From: Aquabacterium humicola
GTDB lineage: Bacteria; Pseudomonadota; Gammaproteobacteria; Burkholderiales; Burkholderiaceae_C
DNA length: 64,000 bases
Assembly: GCF_030167915.1 (NCBI RefSeq)
Contig: NZ_JARGNB010000006.1
Location: 248,001 to 312,000, forward strand
Direction: 5' to 3'
This document shows, piece by piece, positions 35,427-42,323 of this stretch; the first letter of the stretch is position 1; every line of letters starts with the position of its first letter. The position numbers were made by a program, and so were the translations under genes. The notes beneath the pieces were generated by a model. That model worked only from the letters and a program-made list of their open reading frames with translations. It searched no databases and was not told the DNA's origin.

Positions 35427-35771
35427 ATGTCGACACGATCTTCCCGCGCCACCGGTTCGCCGTCCCCCCGCCAGCTCGAAGCCAAGCAGGCGATCAACAC
35501 CGCGCTCGAGCTTTTCCACCGCCGCTGGATGCTGCGCGTGATCTGGGAGCTGCGGGACGAGCCGATGACCTTCCGCGCGCTGCAGGCCGCCTGCGGCGAG
35601 CTGTCACCCACCGTGCTGAACCAGCGCCTGGCGGAGCTGCGCGAGGCCGGCCTCGCCGAAGCCGGGGAGACCGGCTACGCGCTGACGCCGCTCGGCCGCG
35701 AGCTGCTGATCGCCTTCGAGCCGATGACGGCCTGGGCGCTGCGCTGGCAGCGCAGCCAGCCACGCGAATGA
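35427..35771 (+). CDS. HxlR-family winged-helix transcriptional regulator
   Basis: The 114-residue protein has the HxlR layout: N-terminal LELFHRRWMLRVIWELRDEPMTF-type helix, the recognition region FRALQAACGELSPTVLNQRLAELREAGL, and a wing ending TGYALTPLGRELL. HxlR proteins are dimeric regulators that often respond to electrophiles or aldehydes through cysteines. Here there is one cysteine (ACGEL). No usual ribosome site precedes the ATG because an operator abuts it, so translation may be leaderless or weak. It is divergent from the CMD-family gene, its likely target. Confidence 0.88.
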   Translation: MSTRSSRATGSPSPRQLEAKQAINTALELFHRRWMLRVIWELRDEPMTFRALQAACGELSPTVLNQRLAELREAGLAEAGETGYALTPLGRELLIAFEPMTAWALRWQRSQPRE

Positions 35772-35832
35772 GCGTTCCTGTCTAGACGGGTGCCCGCCGC
35801 TCATGGAGCGGCCGCTACACTCGCGCCTCCCG

Positions 35833-37038
35833 ATGAACCCCGATTCCCATCTGCTCTGGCGCCGCCCGCGCTGGGCACTCGCGATGCTGCTGGCCTGCCT
35901 CGGCACGCTGGGGCCCTTCGCGATCGACACCTACCTGCCTGCGTTCCAGGGCATCGCCGCGTCGCTGAACGCCACGCCGGCGCAGATGCAGCAGACGCTG
36001 TCGGCCTACCTGTTCGGATTCGCGCTGATGAACCTGTTCCACGGCGCGCTGTCCGATGCGATCGGCCGGCGACCGGTGGTGCTGGGGGGCCTCGCGATGT
36101 TCACGCTGGCCTCGATGGGCTGTGCGCTGTCCGAGTCCATCGGCGCGCTGATCGCCTTCCGCGCGCTGCAGGGCATGTCGGCCGGCGCCGGCATCGTCGT
36201 GTCGCGGGCGATCATCCGCGACATGTTCCCGCCCGCCGACGCGCAGCGGGTGATGTCGCAGGTGACGATCTTCTTCGGCGTCGCGCCGGCGGTGGCGCCG
36301 ATCCTCGGCGGTCTGCTCTTCGTGCACGCCGGCTGGCATTCGATCTTCTGGCTGCTGACCGTCATCGGCGCGCTGCTGATCGCGCTGAACTGGAAGATGC
36401 TGCCGGAGACGCTGCACCTCGACCAGCGCCAATCGTTCCACCCGGTGCCGCTGCTGCGCGGCTACGGCCAGCTGCTTGGCAACCCGCGCTTCGTCGCGCT
36501 GCTGTTCGCCTCGGGCGTGCCGTTCAACGGCATGTTTCTCTACGTGCTGTCCGCGCCGGAGTGGCTGGGTACCCACCTGCAGCTCGGACCGACGCAGTTC
36601 TTCTGGTTCTTCGGCCTGACGATCAGCGGGATCATGGGGGGCGCCTTCCTGTCCGGCCGTGTCGCCGGCAAGCTGCCGCCGCGCAAGCAGATCCGCATCG
36701 GCTTCATCGTGATGGTCACGATCTCGCTGGTGAACATCGTGCTGAACCTCACGCTGAAGCCGCATGCGGCGTGGGCGCTGCTGCCGGTGGCGGTGTTCGC
36801 CTTCGGCTGGGCGCTGATGGCGCCGGTGGTCACGCTGATGGTGCTCGACCTCGCGCCCGACCGGCGCGGCATGGCCTCGTCGCTGCAGGCCTGCGTCGGC
36901 AGCGTCGCCAACGGCTTCGTCGCCGGCGTGATCGCGCCGCTGGTGATGCACTCGACCGTCGCGCTGGCGATCGCCTCGTTCGGGCTGATGAGCATCGGCC
37001 TGGTCGCCTGGAGCTGGGTGCGACGCCGCACGGTGTGA
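35833..37038 (+). CDS. Bcr/CflA-family drug-resistance MFS transporter
   Basis: The 401-residue inner-membrane protein has twelve hydrophobic segments. Family marks are GPFAIDTYLPAFQGIAASL in helix 1, LSDAIGRRPVVLGGL in the loop 2-3 (MFS motif A), LQGMSAGAGIVVSRAIIRDM in helix 4, and APILGGLL (motif C). This matches Bcr/CflA H+-antiporters, which export bicyclomycin, sulfonamides or small peptides such as cysteine. The actual substrate is unknown. An ATG ten codons earlier (35803) is possible. The later one was chosen because family proteins begin shortly before the first helix. It is not obviously in an operon. Confidence 0.88.
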   Translation: MNPDSHLLWRRPRWALAMLLACLGTLGPFAIDTYLPAFQGIAASLNATPAQMQQTLSAYLFGFALMNLFHGALSDAIGRRPVVLGGLAMFTLASMGCALSESIGALIAFRALQGMSAGAGIVVSRAIIRDMFPPADAQRVMSQVTIFFGVAPAVAPILGGLLFVHAGWHSIFWLLTVIGALLIALNWKMLPETLHLDQRQSFHPVPLLRGYGQLLGNPRFVALLFASGVPFNGMFLYVLSAPEWLGTHLQLGPTQFFWFFGLTISGIMGGAFLSGRVAGKLPPRKQIRIGFIVMVTISLVNIVLNLTLKPHAAWALLPVAVFAFGWALMAPVVTLMVLDLAPDRRGMASSLQACVGSVANGFVAGVIAPLVMHSTVALAIASFGLMSIGLVAWSWVRRRTV

Positions 37039-37147
37039 GCCTTCGCGCAGGCCGGCGGGCTCGTCGGCTCAAGAAGGTGCCCGCGCCAGCCGATAGAGCG
37101 AGGCAATGGGGCCGCATCCCGGCGGCCTTCAGCCTTTGACACCACCG

Positions 37148-38296
37148 ATGCGCGCCCACCCCGCCTTGTCCCTCCTGCCGAGCCGGCTCGCCGCCGCGCT
37201 GGTCGTTGCCTGCGCCGCGTCCGGCCCCGTGCTGGCCGCAGGTGATGCGCCGGCCATGCCGCGCCCGAACCCGATGCGCCTGGGCCTGGGCATCGAGACC
37301 AAGGGCAAGCCGACGGAGCATGCACCGGTGCCGGCGCAGCCGCGCGACCAGCGCGATCCGATGGATGTGCTGCGCGAGCGCCTGGCCGAGCGCCTGGGCG
37401 CGCAGAAGACGCCCGACACCAGGTCGCCGAACGTGCTGCAGGTCACGAGCAGGACCGAAGGCGAGGACCACAAGGCGCCGGCCGCCGCGGCGCAGGCGGC
37501 CACCGCCGCGCCGAAGCCGCGCAAGGCCGCCGCGCCGGCCGAGGGGGCCAGGGAATCCACCGGCGATCTGGTCGCCCGGCTGCGCGCCGAGAAGGCCGCG
37601 CACGGCGGACCGTCGGGGGCGTCGCCGCACTGGAGCTACGACGGCCAGGGCGGCCCCGAGGCCTGGGCGCGGCTGAACCCGGAGTTCGCGAAGTGCGGCA
37701 GCGGCCAGCGCCAGAGCCCGATCGACATCCGCGGCGGCATCCGCGTCGACATGGATCCGATCCAGTTCGACTACCGCCCGGCGGCTTTCCGCGTGATCGA
37801 CAACGGCCACACGGTGCAGGTCAACGTCGGCGGCGGCAATACGATCGAGGTGCAGGGCCGCCGCTACGACCTGGTGCAGTTCCACTTCCACCGCCCGTCC
37901 GAGGAGCGCATCGACGGCCGGCTGTTCGACATGGTCGCGCACCTGGTGCACAAGGATGCCGAAGGGCGGCTGGCGGTGGTCGCGGTGCTGCTGGACCGCG
38001 GCAGCGCGCAGCCCGTGGTGCAGCAGGTATGGAACAACCTGCCGCTGGAGAAGAACGAGGAGCTGGCCGCCAAGGCGCCGCTCGACCTGAACCAGCTGCT
38101 GCCGCAGGACAAGCGCTACTACACCTACATGGGCTCGCTGACGACCCCGCCCTGCAGCGAGGGCGTGCTGTGGATGGTGATGCAGCAGCCGGTGGCCATC
38201 GCGCAAGAGCAGATCAATGTCTTCGCGCGGCTGTACCCGATGAACGCGCGGCCCATCCAGTCGGCGGCCGGGCGGCTGATCAAGCAGTCGAACTGA
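37148..38296 (+). CDS. Secreted alpha-type carbonic anhydrase
   Basis: The 382-residue precursor has a signal peptide (hydrophobic about 9-29, likely cleavage near LAAGDA). A 120-residue Pro/Ala/Lys-rich low-complexity region follows, then an alpha-carbonic anhydrase domain from HWSYDG (161) to the end. The zinc ligands are H246 and H248 (QFHFHRPSEE) and H265 (MVAHLVHKD). C183 and the cysteine of TTPPCSEG probably form the usual disulfide, and SPIDI (190-194) is typical. It interconverts CO2 and bicarbonate in the periplasm. The long linker before the domain is unusual for bacterial members. The ATG at 37148 gives an intact signal peptide; an earlier ATG (37106) would bury it. Confidence 0.92.
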   Translation: MRAHPALSLLPSRLAAALVVACAASGPVLAAGDAPAMPRPNPMRLGLGIETKGKPTEHAPVPAQPRDQRDPMDVLRERLAERLGAQKTPDTRSPNVLQVTSRTEGEDHKAPAAAAQAATAAPKPRKAAAPAEGARESTGDLVARLRAEKAAHGGPSGASPHWSYDGQGGPEAWARLNPEFAKCGSGQRQSPIDIRGGIRVDMDPIQFDYRPAAFRVIDNGHTVQVNVGGGNTIEVQGRRYDLVQFHFHRPSEERIDGRLFDMVAHLVHKDAEGRLAVVAVLLDRGSAQPVVQQVWNNLPLEKNEELAAKAPLDLNQLLPQDKRYYTYMGSLTTPPCSEGVLWMVMQQPVAIAQEQINVFARLYPMNARPIQSAAGRLIKQSN

Positions 38297-38299
38297 GGT

Positions 38300-38746
38300 T
38301 CAGGCGTCGTCCGGCGCGCCGAGCTGCGCGTCGACGTGCCGCAGCAGCCGCAGCAGCTCGCTGCGTTCGGCCGCGGCGAGGCCCTGCACCGCCGTCTGCG
38401 CGACCCGCTTCTGCTGCCGCCGCAGCGTCGCCTGCATCGCGGCGCCGGCCGCGCTGAGCTTCAGCGGCTGGCTGCGCCGGTCGCTGCCGGCTTCGGCGTG
38501 CTCCAGCAGCCCGATCTCCAGCAGGCGTTTGACCAGCTTCGCCAGCTGCGCCTTGTCGCGGCCGCTGTGGGCGGCCAGCGCGCTCAGCGTGTCGCCGGGA
38601 TGGCGCTCGAAGTAGTTCAGCACCTTGTATTCCAGGTGCGTGATCGCCTGCGGCGAATCGCGCAGCACCGCGTACTGCAGCGCCCGGAAGCGGTGCATCA
38701 CGCGGTGCACGAGGTCCATGACCTCATCACCTGAATTGGTTGACAT
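38300..38746 (-). CDS. MarR-family transcriptional regulator
   Basis: The 148-residue protein has the MarR winged-helix pattern: ITHLEYKVLNYFERHPGDTLSALAAHSGRDKAQLAKLVKRLLEIGLLE, then a wing with GSDRRSQPLKLSAAG (about residues 35-98) and C-terminal dimer helices. It is divergent from the siderophore-interacting protein gene, with only 30 bases between the two possible start codons. Repeated GACATTGTCC sites overlap both starts. Autorepression plus control of the neighbour is therefore likely. The effector is unknown. It is convergent with the carbonic anhydrase gene. Confidence 0.9.
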   Translation of the reverse strand: MSTNSGDEVMDLVHRVMHRFRALQYAVLRDSPQAITHLEYKVLNYFERHPGDTLSALAAHSGRDKAQLAKLVKRLLEIGLLEHAEAGSDRRSQPLKLSAAGAAMQATLRRQQKRVAQTAVQGLAAAERSELLRLLRHVDAQLGAPDDA

Positions 38747-38790
38747 TGTCCATCATCGCCGGCAGGATAGGGGACATTGTCCACCAATTC
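38733..38790. promoter_or_regulatory. Operator pair for the MarR regulator
   Basis: Two copies of GACATTGTCCA (38742-38752 and 38773-38783) are 31 bases apart, about three helical turns. The second, with a preceding G, is a perfect palindrome, GGACA-T-TGTCC. An outer inverted repeat GAATTGGT/ACCAATTC (38733-38740, 38783-38790) frames them. The first copy contains the marR start codon, and the second contains the TTG that could start the neighbour gene. Confidence 0.7.
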
Positions 38791-39598
38791 GAAGGAGCCG
38801 GCCCTGAACCCGAGCATCAGCCTGACCCCGAGCCCGTCCCCGAGCCCGTCTCAGGGCGAGACCTCCCCGGCCCGCCGCGTGCAGCGCGTGCGCCATGAAA
38901 CCCGGCGCCGCACGCTGCAGGTCAAGCGCGTCGAGGACCTGAGCCCGGGCCTGCGGCGCATCACGCTGGCGGGCGACGAGCTGGCGGGCTTCGTGAGCGC
39001 GTCGTTCGACGACCACGTCAAGCTGATCTTCGATGCCGGCGATGGCCAGGCCCGGCCGGCGGTGATGCGCGACTACACGCCGCGTCGCCATGACGCCGCC
39101 GCCGGTGAGCTCGACATCGTGTTCGCCCTCCACGGCGACGGCCCGGCCGCCGCCTGGGCCGCGCAGGCCACGGCGTGCCAGCCGCTGGTGGTCGCCGGCC
39201 CGCGCGGCTCCTTCGTGATCCCGCTCGATTACGACTGGCACCTGCTGGCCGGCGACGAGACGGCGCTGCCGGCGATCGCGCGGCGCCTGGAAGAGCTGCC
39301 GGCCGGCGCGCGTGCGATCGTGCTGCTGATGGTGGCGCCCGCCGACCGCCGCCCGCTGGCCAGCGCCGCCGACGTTCGGCTGCAATGGGTGGACGACGGC
39401 GCCGCGCTGCTGGCCGCCGCACGGGCGCTCGACCTGCCGGCCGGCGAGGGCTACGCGTGGTGCGCCGGCGAAGCCGCGCTGATGGCCGCGCTGCGCCGCG
39501 TGCTGGTCGACGAAAAGGGCCATGACCGGCACGCGATCCGCGCCGCGGCGTACTGGAAGCAGGGCGCCATCGCGCACCACGAGAACCTGGAGGCGTGA
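38777..39598 (+). CDS. Siderophore-interacting protein (ViuB/YqjH-like ferric-siderophore reductase)
   Basis: The product (273 residues from TTG 38777) is a flavin-dependent ferric-siderophore reductase type. It has an N-terminal FAD domain (RRITLAGDELAGFVS, then MRDYTPRRHD as the FAD-binding R-x-Y-T motif) and an NAD(P)H domain ending EGYAWCAGEAALMAALRRVL. These proteins release iron from imported siderophores in the cytoplasm. The start is uncertain: TTG 38777 lies inside the MarR operator with CAGGA nine bases upstream. A better ribosome site, GAAGGAG (38791-38797), points to a CTG at 38804, and a GTG lies at 38879. The first ~30 residues are a Ser/Pro-repeat tail in any case. MarR control is likely. 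Confidence 0.85.
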   Translation: MSTNSKEPALNPSISLTPSPSPSPSQGETSPARRVQRVRHETRRRTLQVKRVEDLSPGLRRITLAGDELAGFVSASFDDHVKLIFDAGDGQARPAVMRDYTPRRHDAAAGELDIVFALHGDGPAAAWAAQATACQPLVVAGPRGSFVIPLDYDWHLLAGDETALPAIARRLEELPAGARAIVLLMVAPADRRPLASAADVRLQWVDDGAALLAAARALDLPAGEGYAWCAGEAALMAALRRVLVDEKGHDRHAIRAAAYWKQGAIAHHENLEA

Positions 39599-39742
39599 CG
39601 GCGCCGGTTTCGCCGGCAGCACGGAGGCAGGCGCGGGCACCCAGATGGGCGGGGGGGTCGCGCCGGCGCGATACCCTGGGACTATGATGGCTCGCGCACG
39701 CCCCGTCCACGGCGGCGTGCCGCTACTCCGGGAGCTCCGACC

Positions 39743-40339
39743 ATGCTCGGCCGACACGTCCGCAGTGCCATCGCGCGGTTCGCGCTTGCGGCCACGGTCG
39801 CATTCGCCGCCCTCATGCCGGCGCAGGCCGCCATCTACGTCAGCACCTTCGACCCGCTCGATTTCTACGGCGTCGCCACGTTCGACGTCGACGACGGCTG
39901 CCTCGCCCCGGACGGATTCAAGCTCAACGACGGCATGACCTGCTCGGTCAGCTGGCTCGATGCCACGGTCACGCTGACCGACCTGCCCGACACCCCCGCC
40001 ACGCTCACCTACTCGTATGCCGCATTCCTGCCGAGCACGAGCGCCGTCGTGGGCATCGACGTGCTGCTCGGCGAACTGGCCGGCGTGCACTCGTCGATCA
40101 TCGGCCCGGTGGTGATCGCCGGCGACCCGACGCCCGACTTCAACGGCGCCTTTTCGCTGGCGTTCAACGGCGACGTGGTGACGCTGTACAAGGACGGGCA
40201 GCCGGTCGCCACGGCCGACGCGGTCTTCATGCGCGTCGACGAGCCCGATGGCCTCGCGCTGGCGCTGCTGGCGCTGGGCGCTGCCGGCTTCGCGATCAGG
40301 TCGCGCCGAGCGCCTGGCGCGCACCGTCCTCGCGCCTAG
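39743..40339 (+). CDS. PEP-CTERM-like secreted protein
   Basis: The 198-residue protein has a signal peptide (RFALAATVAFAALMPAQAA, cleavage near 29-30) and a beta-rich body. Its C terminus, VDEPDGLALALLALGAAGFAIRSRR split as an EP motif, a hydrophobic helix and a basic tail, is the plan of PEP-CTERM sorting signals read by exosortase. The motif here is D-E-P instead of P-E-P. Such proteins are exported and processed at the outer surface in biofilm-forming, exopolysaccharide-producing betaproteobacteria. The body shows no recognised domain. A TATGAT sequence (39684-39689) could be a -10 element but lacks a -35. No exosortase gene is in the window. Confidence 0.75.
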   Translation: MLGRHVRSAIARFALAATVAFAALMPAQAAIYVSTFDPLDFYGVATFDVDDGCLAPDGFKLNDGMTCSVSWLDATVTLTDLPDTPATLTYSYAAFLPSTSAVVGIDVLLGELAGVHSSIIGPVVIAGDPTPDFNGAFSLAFNGDVVTLYKDGQPVATADAVFMRVDEPDGLALALLALGAAGFAIRSRRAPGAHRPRA

Positions 40340-40594
40340 TCGGACGCCCTCGGGCTGCACCCGCGGCGGACGACCGTCGATCACGCGAGCGAGGTCTGCG
40401 GCGCAGTGTCGCCCCACACTTCCCCACACCCGAGCTTTCCCGCCCCACGCTCCGCCAGCGTGTGTCAGCTGCTCACGCAAAGCTTTCACAGCCCCTGGTA
40501 AGTCCTTATTTTTGAAGCAATTTTTACTTCACCGAAGTGCTTGCACACTCGTTACTAAGTTCTTGATTTCATTGATTATTTCTAGCGCCTCGCG

Positions 40595-40623
40595 TTGACC
40601 CACCCCACTTCGTCGGCTAAAGT
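40595..40623 (+). promoter_or_regulatory. dcw cluster promoter Pmra
   Basis: TTGACC (40595-40600), a 17-base spacer and TAAAGT (40618-40623) form a good sigma70-type promoter, predicting transcription from about 40630, some 22 bases before the mraZ GTG. It heads the whole division cluster. The preceding 255 bases (40340-40594) contain no gene. Their last ~95 bases (40495-40590) are strikingly A+T-rich for this window, with several T runs and small inverted repeats such as TGAAG/CTTCA, and may act as an upstream activating or bendable region. Confidence 0.75.
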
Positions 40624-40655
40624 GTCGCGAAGTGGCGCAAGGTGGAGAATCGTGG
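40621..40655 (+). promoter_or_regulatory. MraZ-binding box array
   Basis: Four GTG-containing pentamers sit at exact 10-base intervals: AGTGT (40621), AGTGG (40631), GGTGG (40641) and CGTGG (40651). They overlap the -10 end, the start point, the ribosome site and the start codon. MraZ regulators bind short direct repeats of this spacing, so this is very likely the autoregulatory operator. A further GTGG (40661) lies in the coding region. Confidence 0.75.
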
Positions 40656-41092
40656 CGGGGGTGGTCTTTCAAGGGACGTCGGCACTGACGCTGGACGTGA
40701 AGGGGCGGCTCAACGTCCCTTCGCGCCATCGCGACGCGCTGATGGCCTCCACCAACGGCCAGCTCACCCTGACCAAGCACCCGGTCGGCTGCCTGCTGCT
40801 GTTCCCGCGCCCCGCCTGGGAAACCTTCCGCGACAAGCTGCTGGCGCTGCCGATGTCGGCCGACGGCTGGCGGCGTGTCTTCATCGGCAGCGCGGTCGAC
40901 GTCGACATCGACTCCGCCGGCCGCCTGCATGTCTCGCCGGAGCTGCGCGCCGCCGCCGGCCTGGTCAAGGACCTGCTGCTGCTGGGCATGGGCCAGCGGC
41001 TCGAGCTGTGGGACGCCGCCCGCTACGCGGCCCACGAGGCGCAGACGATGGCCGGCGAGATGCCCGACGCCATCAAGGACTTCGTCTTCTGA
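40652..41092 (+). CDS. mraZ: Transcriptional regulator MraZ
   Basis: MraZ is an AbrB-fold DNA-binding protein that represses the division cluster. The 146-residue protein from GTG 40652 starts [19 protein letters not shown], where DxKGR is the first family motif. The second, mirrored DxxGR motif is [15 protein letters not shown] near residue 90. This gives the two AbrB half-domains. A TTG 19 codons upstream is in frame but is part of the -35 element, so it was rejected. GGTGGAG precedes the GTG by four bases. The stop shares a base with the rsmH start (TGATG). Confidence 0.94.
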   Translation: MAGVVFQGTSALTLDVKGRLNVPSRHRDALMASTNGQLTLTKHPVGCLLLFPRPAWETFRDKLLALPMSADGWRRVFIGSAVDVDIDSAGRLHVSPELRAAAGLVKDLLLLGMGQRLELWDAARYAAHEAQTMAGEMPDAIKDFVF

Positions 41093-42027
41093 TGTCCGCC
41101 GACGCCCGATGGCAGCACACCACCGTCCTCCTGGCCGAAGCGATCGATGCGATCGCCACCCGCCCGGACGGCGTCTTCGTCGACGGCACCTTCGGCCGCG
41201 GCGGCCATTCCCGTGCGCTGCTGGCGCGCCTGGGCGCGGCGGCGAAGCTCTTCGTCTTCGACAAGGACCCCGAGGCGATCGCCGAGGCACAAGCGCTGGC
41301 CGCGTCGGATGCGCGCGTGACGCCGGTGCACGCCAGCTTCGCCTCGATGGGTGCCGCGCTCGCCGAGCGGGGGGTGCAGCAGGTGCACGGCATCCTGCTG
41401 GACCTCGGCGTCAGCTCGCCGCAGATCGACAACCCCGCCCGGGGCTTCAGCTTCCGCTTCGATGCGCCGCTGGACATGCGCATGGACACGACCCGCGGCG
41501 AGACCGCCGCGGACTTCCTGGGCCGCGCCGATGAACGGCAGATTGCAGAGGTGATCCGTGACTACGGCGAAGAACGGTTTGCTGTATCGATTGCAAAGGC
41601 GCTTGTTGCTCGCCGGGCAGGCGGGCAGCCTGTTCGAACCACGCGGGAGCTTTCCGAAGTCGTGGCTCGTGCGGTCAAGACCCGCGAACCGGGCCAGGAC
41701 CCTGCAACGCGCACATTTCAAGCTCTTCGGATTCTCGTCAACGCTGAGCTCGAGGATCTCGAGCAGGCCCTGACGGGCACGCTCGCGCTGCTCGCTCCCA
41801 CCGGGCGCCTGGCCGTGATCAGCTTCCACTCGCTGGAGGACCGCATCGTCAAGACCTTCATCGCGCGCGAAAGCCGCGCGACGGTCGACCGGCGCGCGCC
41901 TTTCGCCGAGCCGAAGCCGACGCGGCTGAAGGCGCTGGGCCGCATCAAGCCGAGCGAGGCCGAGGTCGCGGCGAATCCGCGGGCCCGGTCAGCGATCCTC
42001 CGTATCGCAGAGCGCACGGAAGCCTGA
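41092..42027 (+). CDS. rsmH: 16S rRNA (cytosine1402-N4)-methyltransferase
   Basis: RsmH (MraW) methylates C1402 of 16S rRNA in the ribosomal P site with S-adenosylmethionine. The 311-residue protein has [17 protein letters not shown] as the SAM loop (about 29-45), [19 protein letters not shown] (about 103-121) and [13 protein letters not shown] (about 242-254). All are diagnostic. The gene overlaps mraZ by one base and is one base from ftsL. From about codon 144 to 223 (41521-41760) codon use changes abruptly: 34 of 80 codons end in A or T, against 2 of 60 in the flanking stretches counted (41401-41520 and 41761-41820). The protein reads normally through this island. Confidence 0.95.
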   Translation: MSADARWQHTTVLLAEAIDAIATRPDGVFVDGTFGRGGHSRALLARLGAAAKLFVFDKDPEAIAEAQALAASDARVTPVHASFASMGAALAERGVQQVHGILLDLGVSSPQIDNPARGFSFRFDAPLDMRMDTTRGETAADFLGRADERQIAEVIRDYGEERFAVSIAKALVARRAGGQPVRTTRELSEVVARAVKTREPGQDPATRTFQALRILVNAELEDLEQALTGTLALLAPTGRLAVISFHSLEDRIVKTFIARESRATVDRRAPFAEPKPTRLKALGRIKPSEAEVAANPRARSAILRIAERTEA

Positions 42028-42028
42028 A

Positions 42029-42313
42029 ATGAACAGGCTCAACCTCCTGCTGCTGGTCGCCGTCATCGCCAGCAGCCTGCTCCTGATTCGCAGCGCCTAC
42101 GACGCGCGGCGCCTGTTCGCCGAGATCCACAAGGCCGAATCGGAAGCCGTGCGCCTGGAAGGCGAATTCAAGCGGCTGGAAGCCGAACGCCAGGCCCAGG
42201 CCACCAGCCTGCGCGTCGAACGCACCGCGCGCGAGAAGCTCGCGATGCGCACCGTCACGCCCGCCGTGACCCATTACGTGGTCGATCCCGCCGCCTCCGC
42301 GGTGACCCGCTGA
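42029..42313 (+). CDS. ftsL: Cell division protein FtsL
   Basis: FtsL is a small bitopic membrane protein that forms the FtsQLB complex of the divisome. The 94-residue product has one N-terminal transmembrane helix (LNLLLLVAVIASSLLLIRSAY, about 4-24) followed by a leucine-zipper-like coiled coil (AEIHKAESEAVRLEGEFKRLEAE). The C-terminal segment ends VTPAVTHYVV. Length and position between rsmH and ftsI fit FtsL, a family too divergent for many motif checks. It lies one base after rsmH and ten before ftsI. Confidence 0.92.
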   Translation: MNRLNLLLLVAVIASSLLLIRSAYDARRLFAEIHKAESEAVRLEGEFKRLEAERQAQATSLRVERTAREKLAMRTVTPAVTHYVVDPAASAVTR

Positions 42314-42323
42314 TCACCCGACC

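Noticed and set aside
40595-40651. Upstream TTG start adding 19 residues to MraZ
   Set aside because: The TTG is the -35 hexamer TTGACC of the promoter, and the family N terminus begins at the GTG 40652.
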